From NCBI RefSeq assembly GCF_000429365.1, contig NZ_AUBS01000029.1, positions 1 through 52,869 on the forward strand: 52,869 bases of DNA, written 5' to 3'. The stretch is from Pseudodonghicola xiamenensis DSM 18339 (GTDB lineage: Bacteria; Pseudomonadota; Alphaproteobacteria; Rhodobacterales; Rhodobacteraceae). The notes beneath the pieces were generated by a model. That model searched no databases, had not been told where the DNA came from, and saw only the letters and a list, made by a program, of their open reading frames with translations. The translations under genes and the position numbers were made by a program. Below are positions 1 through 8,054 of this stretch, piece by piece (the first letter of the stretch is position 1; every line of letters begins with the position of its first letter).

Positions 1-169
1 CTGGACCGTATTCCTTCGGTGCATCGCTCCAGCGTAACCCATTGCGGTTGACGAAGATTATCCCGCTCAGAACACGACGATCATCGACCCGTGGGCGGCC
101 ATGGCTCTTCGGAAAAAACGGCTCGAGCCGCGCCATCTGCTCGTCGCTCAGCCAGAAAAGATTGCTCAC
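1..169 (-). CDS. IS5-family transposase, N-terminal fragment (continues outside window)
   Basis: The minus strand from a GTG at 169 reads MSNLFWLSDEQMARLEPFFP and continues through a PRVDDRRVLSGIIF stretch and NGLRWSDAP to the window edge. This is the characteristic N-terminal (DUF4096-like) segment of IS5-family transposases of the type common in Rhodobacteraceae. An AGGAGG ribosome binding site lies five bases upstream at 175-180. An in-frame GTG at 172 is an alternative start. Only about 56 residues are visible, so whether the catalytic DDE part is intact cannot be judged. Confidence 0.8.
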   Translation of the reverse strand, partial: MSNLFWLSDEQMARLEPFFPKSHGRPRVDDRRVLSGIIFVNRNGLRWSDAPKEYGP

Positions 170-202
170 CACACCCTCCTATAGTTGGAGAGCGTGAATC
201 AC
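1..202 (-). mobile_element. IS5-family insertion sequence, 5' end only
   Basis: The left edge of the window cuts through an insertion sequence that reads leftward. Its transposase start is at 169. The sequence just upstream (about 187-202, minus strand GATTCACGCTCTCC) is a plausible terminal repeat, but the other end is outside the window, so the boundary is a guess. The element lies about 45 bases from the IS481-type element, so this end is an insertion hot spot. Confidence 0.6.
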
Positions 203-247
203 GCCGCCAGTGGCGCCGCAAGCCGATTAATGGGTCCTGAGCCTAGG

Positions 248-1338
248 TGTTTGATCCCATGGTTTGATGGTGCGATCCATTCGCTGGAATGGAAGGAAGC
301 ACTATGGGACAAGTTCGTCACGGCTGCGCCACGACCACGCACGCCATCCGAGCAGCAATACAGCGATCGCAAGCTTCGACCGCGGCGCTGAGTCGGGAAC
401 TGGGGATCAATCCGAAGACGGTGGCTAAGTGGCGCAAGCGCGAGACGGTCGAGGATTTGAAGACTGGGCCGCCCAAGGAGCCCCGGTCCTCCGTTCTCAG
501 GCCGAGGAGGCGATGGTCGTTGCCTTTCGGCGACACACGCTCTTGCCGCTGGACGACTGCCTCTATGCCCCGCCGCCCACAATCCCGCACCTAACCCGCT
601 CGGCGTTGCACAGATGCCTGCAACGTCACGGCATCTCGCGTTTGCCCGAGGTCGAAGGCGACAAGCCAAAACGCCAGCGGTTCAAACGATATCCCATAGG
701 CTTCTTCCATATGGATATCGCGGAAGTACAGACCTCTGAAGGCAAGCTATATCTCTTCGTGGCAATCGACCGCACCAGCAAGTTTGCCGTCACCCAGCTC
801 GTTGAAAAGGCCGACAGGCGCACCGCCTGGGAGTTTCTGGAGCACTTGCTGGAGGCCGTTCCCTACCGCATCCATACGATCCTGACCGAGCGAGCCATTG
901 AAGGCGCCATCGGTTCGAGCCCAATGGCGAGCGGCATTCAGTTCGCCGACCAGCCTCGGAACAGGAACACCGCCTATTCCCGGCCCATGCGGTTCGATTT
1001 GATCTGCGAGGCGAACGGGATCGAGCACCGGCTGACCAAACCGAACCATCCATGGAGTTCCGAGGATCGGAAAACATTCCGGGGGACTGTTTTCCCGAGG
1101 GACGGCCAAGTCGAGCGGCTGAACCGAACGATCAAGGAGGCCACCGTGAAACGCTTCCATTACGATAGCCACGATCAGCTCTGCGCCCATCTCACCGACT
1201 TCATCGCGGCTTACAACTTCGCCCGCAGGCTCAAGACCCTCAACGGGCTCACACCCTACGAATACATTTGCAAGATCTGGACATCCGAGCCCGACAGATT
1301 CATCCTAAATCCGATCCAACAGATGCCGGGACTGAACA
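248..1338 (+). mobile_element. IS481-family insertion sequence, degenerate
   Basis: The element carries one broken IS481-type transposase and has imperfect terminal inverted repeats. The left end reads TGTTTGATCCC from 248 and the right end, read on the minus strand from 1338, reads TGTTCAGTCCC. Both are preceded by TAGG. The left flank CCTAGG fits the NCTAGN target preference known for IS481, and the right flank is CCTAAA. It is probably inactive because the transposase is frameshifted and altered at its catalytic motifs. Confidence 0.7.
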
Positions 1339-1343
1339 CCTAA
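304..1343 (+). pseudogene. IS481-family transposase, frameshifted and with two catalytic-site insertions
   Basis: The N-terminal part starts at ATG 304 (MGQVRHG) and has the IS481 helix-turn-helix segment LSRELGINPKTVAKWRKR. At about 499 the reading frame is lost and continues in the frame that ends at 1343, consistent with a small deletion where intact relatives have a Ser-Glu-Ala-Glu-Glu run. The first catalytic Asp is present in FHMDIAEV (about 708-731). The usual TDNG motif is replaced by an extra 13 residues (about 890-932), so the second catalytic Asp is lost. The usual WTNGQVER is expanded by 14 residues (about 1056-1100), although QVERLNRT with the catalytic Glu remains. The rest matches intact family members up to the end ILNPIQQMPGLNT. 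Family assignment is certain; function is very unlikely. Confidence 0.88.
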
Positions 1344-1741
1344 ACATAGCGGAGGATCACTTCAGTCGGGGAAGACCAGCATGGCGCGCAGATAGGATGC
1401 CGCATGTGCCGCGGCACACAGCCTGTGCACGACATTCCGGTCTGCCTCGGTCACGGCGCGGATGCGGTTCGACCCGCCAGGAAGCTTGCGGCGGGCGCAC
1501 GAAGATCGGTCTTCAGTCAAGGCAACGTTCCTGTCCGGTCGAGCGACGCCCCCATGACGGCGATTTGCCTCGGCCCGATCAAGCCGCAGAGTGGGAATAT
1601 TACTCCACGAAGGCCGCTCCCGAGCGCTGCATGCGCTGCCTGCCCCGAAACTTTCGCCCACTATATCGAGCAAGTTCCGACAGGAACTGCGTTGCGCCTG
1701 CGGCACGGCGCAAGCGCTCAGGGGCCTGGCTGCAGGTCGCC
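1344..1741. other. gene-poor gap between IS481 element and pxpA
   Basis: This stretch of about 400 bases has short open frames on both strands, but none shows a recognisable domain, start signal or conserved look. It holds a 7-base-pair hairpin at 1692-1713, listed separately. It may be leftover sequence from element insertion. Confidence 0.5.
1692..1713 (-). terminator. candidate hairpin terminator downstream of pxpA
   Basis: TTGCGCC and GGCGCAA form a perfect 7-base-pair stem with an 8-base loop, about 30 bases past the pxpA stop on the minus strand. There is no clear T-tract, so this is a weak call. It would mark the end of the 5-oxoproline-type operon. Confidence 0.35.
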
Positions 1742-2503
1742 CTATCCGGCCGTGGCGCAGCTGACCGCGATCCCGGCCCCGACAAGATGGTCGCGCAGCG
1801 CCCGTGCCATGACCACCGCCTCAGCCCCATCGCCATGCAGGCAAACGGTGTCGATCCGACAGGGAATGCGCTTGCCGCTCGCCGCGATGATGGCGCCCTC
1901 GCGCAGCATCGCCTCGATCCGCGCGCCCACCTCGGCCGGATCATCCAGGACAGCCCCGGCCTCGGACCGGCTGACAAGCGATCCGTCGTCCGCATAGGCC
2001 CGATCGGCGAAGATTTCGCCGACCCAATTCGCCTGCAGCTCCCGCGCGGCCTGTTCCATCGCGGTCTGCGGCAGCACGAACAGACAGATGCCCGGTTCCA
2101 CCCGCAGCGCCGCCTCGAAACAGGCCCGCGCGATCTGCACATCCTCGGCCGCCATGTTCGACAACGCCCCGTGCAACTTGAGATGGCGCACCCGTCCCCC
2201 GGCCCTGCGGGCCATCGCCTGCGCCGCACCCAACTGATAGGCAACGATATTGCCAAGCTCATCTGCCGACAGCGTCATGCGGCGGCGGCCAAAGCCCTGC
2301 AGATCGGCAAACCCGGGATGCGCCCCGATCCCCACCCCGCGCGACACCGCGCCGCGCATGGTCGCGGCCATCACCTGCGGGTCGCCGGCATGAAAGCCGC
2401 AAGCAACATTGATCGAAGACACCAGATCGAGCAGCGCCGCGTCCTCGCCCATCCGCCAGGGGCCGAAAGCCTCGCCCATGTCGCAATTCAAGTCGATTTT
2501 CAT
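1742..2503 (-). CDS. pxpA: 5-oxoprolinase subunit PxpA (LamB/YcsF family)
   Basis: This is a 253-residue protein of the LamB/YcsF family, starting MKIDLNCDMGEAFGPW. It has the family signatures SSINVACGFHAGDP (about residues 29-42), GAHPGFADLQGFGRR and HLKLHGALSN, and ends near DTVCLHGDG. In the PxpABC complex this subunit works with PxpB and PxpC in ATP-dependent hydrolysis of 5-oxo-L-proline to L-glutamate. Its ATG start overlaps the pxpC stop by four bases. Length is normal for the family. The gene is the last of a long minus-strand operon that also encodes a TRAP transporter and an amidase, so the substrate could be a related lactam rather than 5-oxoproline itself. Confidence 0.93.
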   Translation of the reverse strand: MKIDLNCDMGEAFGPWRMGEDAALLDLVSSINVACGFHAGDPQVMAATMRGAVSRGVGIGAHPGFADLQGFGRRRMTLSADELGNIVAYQLGAAQAMARRAGGRVRHLKLHGALSNMAAEDVQIARACFEAALRVEPGICLFVLPQTAMEQAARELQANWVGEIFADRAYADDGSLVSRSEAGAVLDDPAEVGARIEAMLREGAIIAASGKRIPCRIDTVCLHGDGAEAVVMARALRDHLVGAGIAVSCATAG

Positions 2504-3516
2504 ACGCGCTCCAGATCGTCGCCGCAGGTCACCCCGCTCACCAGTTGATAGGACAGAAGATCGCGGATCGTCGCCGGATCCCGAACCAGCGGGGCGCAGC
2601 GGCCCGCCAGGTCGCGCAACAGCTCTGCCTCCGAACGGATCGTCGCGATCGCCTCCTCAAGGGAAATGCGCCGGGGCTGCAGGATCACCCCCGGGGCCGC
2701 CTGCGCCACCAGCGGCAGATCAGATGGCAGCACCGTACCGATCCGCGGATAGCCTCCGACAGTCTGACATTCCGACATCAGGATATAGGGCACCCCATCA
2801 CCGGTCATCTGCACGTCGCCCGGCCCGATGAGATCAGAGGCCAGACCCTTTGCATGGGCGCTGGTAAAGCGCGCGTCGGCATCAAGCTGAATGCCCTGAC
2901 GGTTGCCGCGCGCACCGCGCCGGAAGGCGGTCGTGTAAAAGGCCTCGAGCACCTCGTCGCTGAACAGCGCGGTGTGCGGCCCGTCGATCACCCGAAACGT
3001 GCCGCCCTCGAATCGCGCATCGGGGACAAACCCATGGGCCGGTCGTTCCGGCACGGGATCGTCACCGACCGGCAGGCTGTCACCCGGCGCAAGGGTGCGG
3101 CCGATACCGATGTTCAGATGCGCCGCACGGCTGCCCAGCCAGGGATCGGTGGCGATACCGCCCGCCGGCGTGAGATACCCGTAGACCCCGGCGCGCGCGC
3201 CGCCAATGCGCAGTTTCTGCCCCGGCAGCACAAGATGGCTGGCATTCCACTGCAGCGGCTCCTGGTCCAGCGTCGCCGACATCGGCGCACCGGTCAGCGC
3301 AATCCGGGTCGGGGCGGTCACGGAGAATTCGCCCCCAGCCCCCGCCATTTCGATCGCCGCGCACGGAGCGTTCACCCCCAGAAGCGCCGCCGCCTCGAGC
3401 AGCGCGCAACGATCCATTGCGCCGCCGCGCGACAACCCTTCTGCAAGATGCCCGGGCCGGCCCATGTCCTGCACCGTCAGGATACCGTCGGCACGGGAAA
3501 TCTGCACAGCAGTCAT
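2500..3516 (-). CDS. pxpC: 5-oxoprolinase subunit PxpC (allophanate hydrolase subunit 2-like)
   Basis: The 338-residue protein is of the KipA/AHS2 (biotin-dependent carboxyltransferase) family. Recognisable segments are ILTVQDMGRPGHLAEGLSRG (about residues 12-31), MDRCALLEAAALLG, a YGYLTPAGGI stretch and YILMSECQTVGGYPRIGTV near residues 244-263. It is expected to form a complex with PxpB; together with PxpA it hydrolyses 5-oxoproline. The ATG start overlaps the pxpB stop and the stop overlaps the pxpA start, each by four bases, which indicates translational coupling. Order pxpB-pxpC-pxpA is a common operon arrangement. Confidence 0.92.
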   Translation of the reverse strand: MTAVQISRADGILTVQDMGRPGHLAEGLSRGGAMDRCALLEAAALLGVNAPCAAIEMAGAGGEFSVTAPTRIALTGAPMSATLDQEPLQWNASHLVLPGQKLRIGGARAGVYGYLTPAGGIATDPWLGSRAAHLNIGIGRTLAPGDSLPVGDDPVPERPAHGFVPDARFEGGTFRVIDGPHTALFSDEVLEAFYTTAFRRGARGNRQGIQLDADARFTSAHAKGLASDLIGPGDVQMTGDGVPYILMSECQTVGGYPRIGTVLPSDLPLVAQAAPGVILQPRRISLEEAIATIRSEAELLRDLAGRCAPLVRDPATIRDLLSYQLVSGVTCGDDLERV

Positions 3517-4268
3517 CGCAGAACCTCCAGCCTTGCGCCGCCCATACGGTCACCATCCTCGGCAAGGTCTGCGATCTCGTCCCAGGCGGCAGGCGCGAAG
3601 CGGATCGCATCGCCGCCCAGCAGAGGCATCGGCGGCTCACGCTCGGGAACGAAGGTGCGGAACGCGGCACGCCCGACCTGCTGCCAGCCGGTGGCCGAGG
3701 CCGCGCCGAAGAGAACGAACTGACGCACGGCCACCACCAGGGCGCCCGCCGGAACCGAGGGGTTGAGCTGCGCCATGCGCGGCAGATTCCAGGCCTCGGG
3801 CATCAGGCCGATGTAAGGCTGGCCGGGGGCAAAGCCGATGGTCAAGACCCGCAGGTCGGCCTCGCAAATCTGCCGGACGGCGGCCTCTTCGCTGATCCCC
3901 AGGGCGGCGGCGACCTCGGCCAATTGCGGCCCCTGCTCCGCCCCGAATGCCACCGGGATCGTCCAGCGGCGCGCCGGCTCCGGCAGTTCGAGCGGGCCCT
4001 GCACCGTCTCCCGCGCCATTGTCTCGAGACGGGTCTTCAGTTCGGAACGATCCGCCAACGTGGCATCGAAGCGCACAAGGACAGACACCAGCGCGGCGGC
4101 GATTTCGCTCAGCCCCTCGGGCGCGCCGGCCTCGAGCCGGGCGGCAAAGCGCCGTGCCGCCGTCATCGCCACCGGGTCCGGCGTCAGCGAAAACCGCACG
4201 AGAAACCCGTCGACACCAGCGGGCAGGACCTCCGCGGTCAGCGGTGTGGACAAGGTCATCGCGCTCAC
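3513..4268 (-). CDS. pxpB: 5-oxoprolinase subunit PxpB (allophanate hydrolase subunit 1-like)
   Basis: The 251-residue protein belongs to the KipI/AHS1 family. The diagnostic stretch is LRVLTIGFAPGQPYIGLMPE (about residues 143-162), followed by LPRMAQLNPSVPAGALVVAV and GWQQVGRA. It pairs with PxpC in 5-oxoprolinase. The start overlaps the upstream amidase stop by four bases. The first 13 or so residues are poorly conserved and the start could lie a few codons later (an ATG for residue 4). A nearby amidase gene also occurs in allophanate-type systems, so the AHS1/AHS2 pair may serve a different amide substrate, but the PxpA partner makes 5-oxoproline chemistry the best call. Confidence 0.9.
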   Translation of the reverse strand: MSAMTLSTPLTAEVLPAGVDGFLVRFSLTPDPVAMTAARRFAARLEAGAPEGLSEIAAALVSVLVRFDATLADRSELKTRLETMARETVQGPLELPEPARRWTIPVAFGAEQGPQLAEVAAALGISEEAAVRQICEADLRVLTIGFAPGQPYIGLMPEAWNLPRMAQLNPSVPAGALVVAVRQFVLFGAASATGWQQVGRAAFRTFVPEREPPMPLLGGDAIRFAPAAWDEIADLAEDGDRMGGARLEVLR

Positions 4269-5527
4269 CCGTTCAGTGCATCCGCAATCGCGAGAAGCCG
4301 CGCATCGGTGCCCTTGACCCCCGCCAGCATGGTCATCGCATAGGCCGGCCTTGCCCCCGGTGTCGGCATCGCCAGCGCGCAGCCGTCGACCAAGTTCACC
4401 AGAGAGGTGTTGCGCAACATTTCGACGTTGAGCCGGTCGAATTCGGCTTCGACCTCGGCAATGCTGGGCGGCAGACGCATCAACGTCGGGGCGAGCATGG
4501 CATCCGCCCCCGCCATCGCCGCATCGAACCGCGCAACGATCTCGGCGCGGCGGGCATAGGCGGCAGCGATCTCATCGGCACTCAGCGTCTCGGCGAAGCG
4601 GATGCGCGAAAGCACGCGCGGATCGCCGACCTGCTCCAGCCGGTCGAGATCGTCGGCATAGATGCGATGCGCCTCGACCGCCACGATGATCCGGTTGAGC
4701 GAGATCGCGGCCCCGATCTCGGACATATCGACGGTCACCAGCGCATGGCCCAGATCCGCGATCCGCGCCATCTCTGCCTTGAACAGCACGGCGACCTCCT
4801 CTGACAGGCCGTCGGTAAAGGCACCGGTCGGCACCGCGAGGCGCAGGCTGGCCGGAACGCTCGCCTCAAGCGCGTCATCGGCCATCACCGCGGCAAGCCG
4901 CCGCAGCAGACCCAGGTCACCCGCCATCGGGCCCGGCACATCAAAGGTCGGCGCCAGCGGATGCACGCCCTGCGCGTCGATCAGGCCCTGGCTCGGCTTG
5001 AAGCCCCAGATACCGTTGGCGGCGGCGGGAATGCGCAATGAGCCACCGGTATCGGTGCCGATCGCCGCATCGGTGATCCCGAGCCCGACGCAGACCGCAC
5101 TACCCGAACTCGATCCCCCGGGCATGCCGCCGGCGACCAGCGCGCCCGAGGGCGTGCCGTGATGCGGATTAAGGCCGACGCCGGAATAGGCGAATTCGGA
5201 CATCGAAGTCCGCCCGAACATCAGCGCCCCGGCGGCTTTCAACCGGGCGACGGCAATGGCATCCGTCTGCGCCGCCGGACGGTCGGCCAAGAGGCGCGAC
5301 CCGGCGCTGGTGACCTGGCCCGCCTCGTCAAAGAGATCCTTGACCGAGACCAACGTGCCATAAAGCGGCAGTGCCTCGCCCGCCGCGTGGCGGCGCTGCA
5401 GATCAGCCGCCTCGGCGCGAATGCGCTCAGGCGAGAATTCGGTGAAGATCGCGCGACGCTCCGCGGTGGGCAAGGCCTCGACGCGAGCAATCGCCTCCTC
5501 GACCTTTACGTGCAGTTCCTGGCTCAT
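4265..5527 (-). CDS. amidase (amidase-signature family)
   Basis: The 420-residue protein shows the amidase-signature Ser-cisSer-Lys triad: Lys63 in VSVKDLFDEAG, the cis-Ser in GGSSSGSA (about 137-144), and the nucleophile Ser163 in GTDTGGSLRIPAAA. Such enzymes hydrolyse a carboxamide or related C-N bond in the cytoplasm. The exact substrate cannot be told from sequence. It lies between the DUF2848 gene and pxpB with four-base overlaps on both sides, so it almost certainly acts in the same pathway, for example opening or deamidating a product before or after the Pxp step. It lacks extra domains seen in allophanate hydrolase AtzF. Confidence 0.9.
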   Translation of the reverse strand: MSQELHVKVEEAIARVEALPTAERRAIFTEFSPERIRAEAADLQRRHAAGEALPLYGTLVSVKDLFDEAGQVTSAGSRLLADRPAAQTDAIAVARLKAAGALMFGRTSMSEFAYSGVGLNPHHGTPSGALVAGGMPGGSSSGSAVCVGLGITDAAIGTDTGGSLRIPAAANGIWGFKPSQGLIDAQGVHPLAPTFDVPGPMAGDLGLLRRLAAVMADDALEASVPASLRLAVPTGAFTDGLSEEVAVLFKAEMARIADLGHALVTVDMSEIGAAISLNRIIVAVEAHRIYADDLDRLEQVGDPRVLSRIRFAETLSADEIAAAYARRAEIVARFDAAMAGADAMLAPTLMRLPPSIAEVEAEFDRLNVEMLRNTSLVNLVDGCALAMPTPGARPAYAMTMLAGVKGTDARLLAIADALNG

Positions 5528-6201
5528 GCGACCTCCGGCAGGGCAATGGTTTCGTATTCATGGACGATCCTGCGCCCGCTCTTCGGGTCATGCATCTCCA
5601 TCCGGAACCGCCCGGCCGGACGCACGCCGCCCTTGGCGCCGAAGGTACCGCAGAGCATCGCCACGGGTCCATCCTCGGAAAGTGCGACAATACCGCTGCC
5701 CTCGATCAGATCGGCAAACGGGCGGATCGAGGCGATGGTACCCGATTGGTAGAGCACCCATTCGCCGGCCTCCTCGATCCAGCTTGTCAGCTCGATCTCC
5801 TCGATCCGGTCGGCGATCTCGTCCCAGGGCCAGAGCTCTGCCGCGCAGGGTTTCGCGCAGACCTGTTTCGACATCGCCACCGAATGCGCCTCGAGCGCAC
5901 GGTCGGTGTGATCCGACGCAAGCCCGAGATAGCGTTTGCCGCCCGCCACCACGATCAGCGGCTCGACCTCGCCGGAGGATGCGCCGCCAACCGCCTCGAT
6001 CTCCGGCGCCATGGTCAGCAAGGGCGCCGACACCCGATAATAAAGCGGCGTCTGCGACGGCGCCGGCACGCCCAGCGCGGCGAGCTCCTCGATGTGGTGG
6101 GCAATGGCGGCGGCGTCGCGCCCAGTCCAGCCCGCGACGATGAGATGTTTCAGGGCGAGCGGAAGCGGCGCGCCGTTCGCGCGAAATTCGAGGGTCATCA
6201 T
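5524..6201 (-). CDS. DUF2848 family protein (fumarylacetoacetase-like fold)
   Basis: The 225-residue product begins MMTLEFRANG and contains a YLGLASDHTDRALEAHSVAM segment followed by SKQVCAKPC, typical of DUF2848 proteins, which are related to fumarylacetoacetate hydrolases. The ATG at 6201 is chosen because AGGAG lies five bases upstream at 6207-6211; a TTG 15 bases earlier is less likely. No member is known to me with a firmly assigned reaction, but its operon place between a TRAP transporter and an amidase suggests C-C or C-N bond hydrolysis of an imported acid. It overlaps the amidase start by four bases. Confidence 0.85.
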   Translation of the reverse strand: MMTLEFRANGAPLPLALKHLIVAGWTGRDAAAIAHHIEELAALGVPAPSQTPLYYRVSAPLLTMAPEIEAVGGASSGEVEPLIVVAGGKRYLGLASDHTDRALEAHSVAMSKQVCAKPCAAELWPWDEIADRIEEIELTSWIEEAGEWVLYQSGTIASIRPFADLIEGSGIVALSEDGPVAMLCGTFGAKGGVRPAGRFRMEMHDPKSGRRIVHEYETIALPEVA

Positions 6202-6212
6202 GTAGTCTCCTG

Positions 6213-7496
6213 TCAAAGGATGGAGGGCAGCCAGAGCGCCAGACCCGGCGCGGCAATCAGCAGGGCAATCATGCAGAGCATGACCAGGACGTAGGGAATG
6301 ACGCCGAGGATCACCTCGTTCATCGAGCCCTTCGACCGCGCGCCCTGCACGACAAAGAGGTTCAGCCCCACCGGCGGCGTGATCAGCGCCATCTCGATCA
6401 AGACGATCATCAGCACCCCGAACCAGACCTTGTCATAGCCAAGCCCGGCGACGATCGGCACGATGATCGGGATCGTCGCGACCATCAGAGACAGTGTCTC
6501 GATGAAGAACCCGAGCACGAGATAGAGCAGCACCACCAGCAGCAGGGTGCCCAGAGGCGGCAACCCAGTGTTCCCCAGCAAGGCGGTCAATTGACGCCCC
6601 AGCCCCGCCGAGGTCATGGCGAAGTTGAGGAAATAGGCCCCGGCGATCACCAGCATGATCATCGCCGAAATGCGAATGGTGCCATGCAACGCCTCGGCGA
6701 TGGTGCCCAGACCCAACCCGCTGCCCAGCGTCATCGCGATCAGCACCGCGATGACGACACCGATGGCGGCGGATTCGGTAGGCGTTGCCCACCCCGCATA
6801 GATCGACCCGATGACCACGGTGAACAGGATGATAATCGGCACCAGTTGCACGAGGCTGCGCATGCGATCAGACCAGCTGAAGCTGCGCGACGGACCACCA
6901 AGCCCCGGGCGGAGCTTGCAGATCACCGCCGTGACGATCACGAAGGCCAGCGCCATCAGCAGCCCAGGAACCAGTCCCGCCGAAAAGAGCTGTGGGATCG
7001 AGGTTTCGGTCAGAAAGCCGTAGACGATCAGGTTGATCGACGGCGGGATCAGAATGCCCAGCGTGCCCCCTGCCGCGATCGCCCCGGAAAACAGCTTAGG
7101 GTCGTAATTCAGCCGATCGGCCTGCGGCATCGCCACGGTCGCCACGGTCGCGGCAGTTGCCACCGACGATCCCGAGGTCGCCGAGAACATGGTCGCCGTC
7201 GCGATATTGGCATGGATCAGCCCGCCCGGAAGCCAGCTCAGCCATTTGTCGAGCGCCCCATAGGTGCGCGCCGCGACGCCGCCGCGCACCAGGATCTCGC
7301 CCAGCAAGACGAACAGCGGAATGGCGATCAGGGTCGAGGAAGAGGAGGAAGACCAGATCACCTGGCCCAGCCCACGCAGCAACGGAAAGGCGGAAAAGAA
7401 TTCCCCCACCCCGATGCCGAGGATGAACAATACGATCCCCACCGGAATCGACAGGGCCATAAGCCCGAGAAGAGAAACTGCGACAGTCCAGATCAT
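6213..7496 (-). CDS. dctM: TRAP transporter large permease (DctM)
   Basis: The 427-residue integral membrane protein begins MIWTVAVSLLGLMALSIPVG and has about twelve hydrophobic segments. DctM-family signatures include LPGGLIHANIATATMFSATS (about residues 87-106), LGILIPPSINLIVYG, and ITPPVGLNLFVVQG near the C-terminus. It forms the sodium-coupled transport channel with the small subunit DctQ. The ATG overlaps the dctQ stop by four bases. A longer open frame upstream is antisense-like and without family similarity, so it was not used as the start. Confidence 0.95.
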   Translation of the reverse strand: MIWTVAVSLLGLMALSIPVGIVLFILGIGVGEFFSAFPLLRGLGQVIWSSSSSSTLIAIPLFVLLGEILVRGGVAARTYGALDKWLSWLPGGLIHANIATATMFSATSGSSVATAATVATVAMPQADRLNYDPKLFSGAIAAGGTLGILIPPSINLIVYGFLTETSIPQLFSAGLVPGLLMALAFVIVTAVICKLRPGLGGPSRSFSWSDRMRSLVQLVPIIILFTVVIGSIYAGWATPTESAAIGVVIAVLIAMTLGSGLGLGTIAEALHGTIRISAMIMLVIAGAYFLNFAMTSAGLGRQLTALLGNTGLPPLGTLLLVVLLYLVLGFFIETLSLMVATIPIIVPIVAGLGYDKVWFGVLMIVLIEMALITPPVGLNLFVVQGARSKGSMNEVILGVIPYVLVMLCMIALLIAAPGLALWLPSIL

Positions 7497-8053
7497 TGGT
7501 CGAGCTCCGAGCCGATGCCGATCGAGGCCATGAATTCCGCCCGGCGGCCCTGAACCAGATAGGCGATGCCGATCAGGCTCAGCAAAGTTGCGCTCAGCGC
7601 GAACCAGGCCCATCCGGAGAACCAGATGCCCTGCGGAATCCACAGAGGCGTTTCAAGCGGGGTGTTTGCACGCGACCCGCGTTCCAGGGTTTTCTCCAGC
7701 ACCGGCCAGCAATGATAGGCGATCAGCATGACGACGCCGTTGGTCACGATCATGGCGAACAGATCCATCATCGCCTGCCCGCCCGCGCCCAGACGTTGCC
7801 GGATCAGGTCGATCCGGACGTGGGCGCGGTCAAGCAGCGCGCAGGCCAGGCCCCAGCTTGCCACGGCCGCCATCACATAACCCGAGATCTCGTCTGAGCC
7901 CCCCAACGAGCCCCAGCCGGTCTTGCGCCCGATCACGTCGACCAGGACAAAGACAATCGTTGCCACCAACGCCGCTCCAAGCAGCAACGCGACGAGGCGG
8001 TTGGCGCGCCGCAGCGCGCCTTCCAATCTGTCGATCAGGCTCACAAGGGGCAC
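7493..8053 (-). CDS. dctQ: TRAP transporter small permease (DctQ)
   Basis: This 186-residue protein has four hydrophobic segments, beginning around LVALLLGAALVATIVFVLVD (residues 20-39) and ending with the GWAWFALSATLLSLIGIAYL stretch. DALLDRAHVRIDL-like text (ALLDRAHVRIDLI) is the typical DctQ region between helices 2 and 3. The start is a GTG at 8053, two bases after the dctP stop; GTG at 8044 is an alternative. It bridges the binding protein and DctM in the TRAP complex. Confidence 0.9.
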   Translation of the reverse strand: MPLVSLIDRLEGALRRANRLVALLLGAALVATIVFVLVDVIGRKTGWGSLGGSDEISGYVMAAVASWGLACALLDRAHVRIDLIRQRLGAGGQAMMDLFAMIVTNGVVMLIAYHCWPVLEKTLERGSRANTPLETPLWIPQGIWFSGWAWFALSATLLSLIGIAYLVQGRRAEFMASIGIGSELDQ

Positions 8054-8054
8054 C

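Noticed and set aside
1362..1706. A 114-codon minus-strand open frame in the gap after the IS element
   Set aside because: No start signal or family similarity; could be a remnant but the sequence gives no support.
1268..2548. A 426-codon plus-strand open frame spanning the IS end and pxpA
   Set aside because: It begins inside the transposase in another frame and runs antisense to pxpA; no coherent protein.
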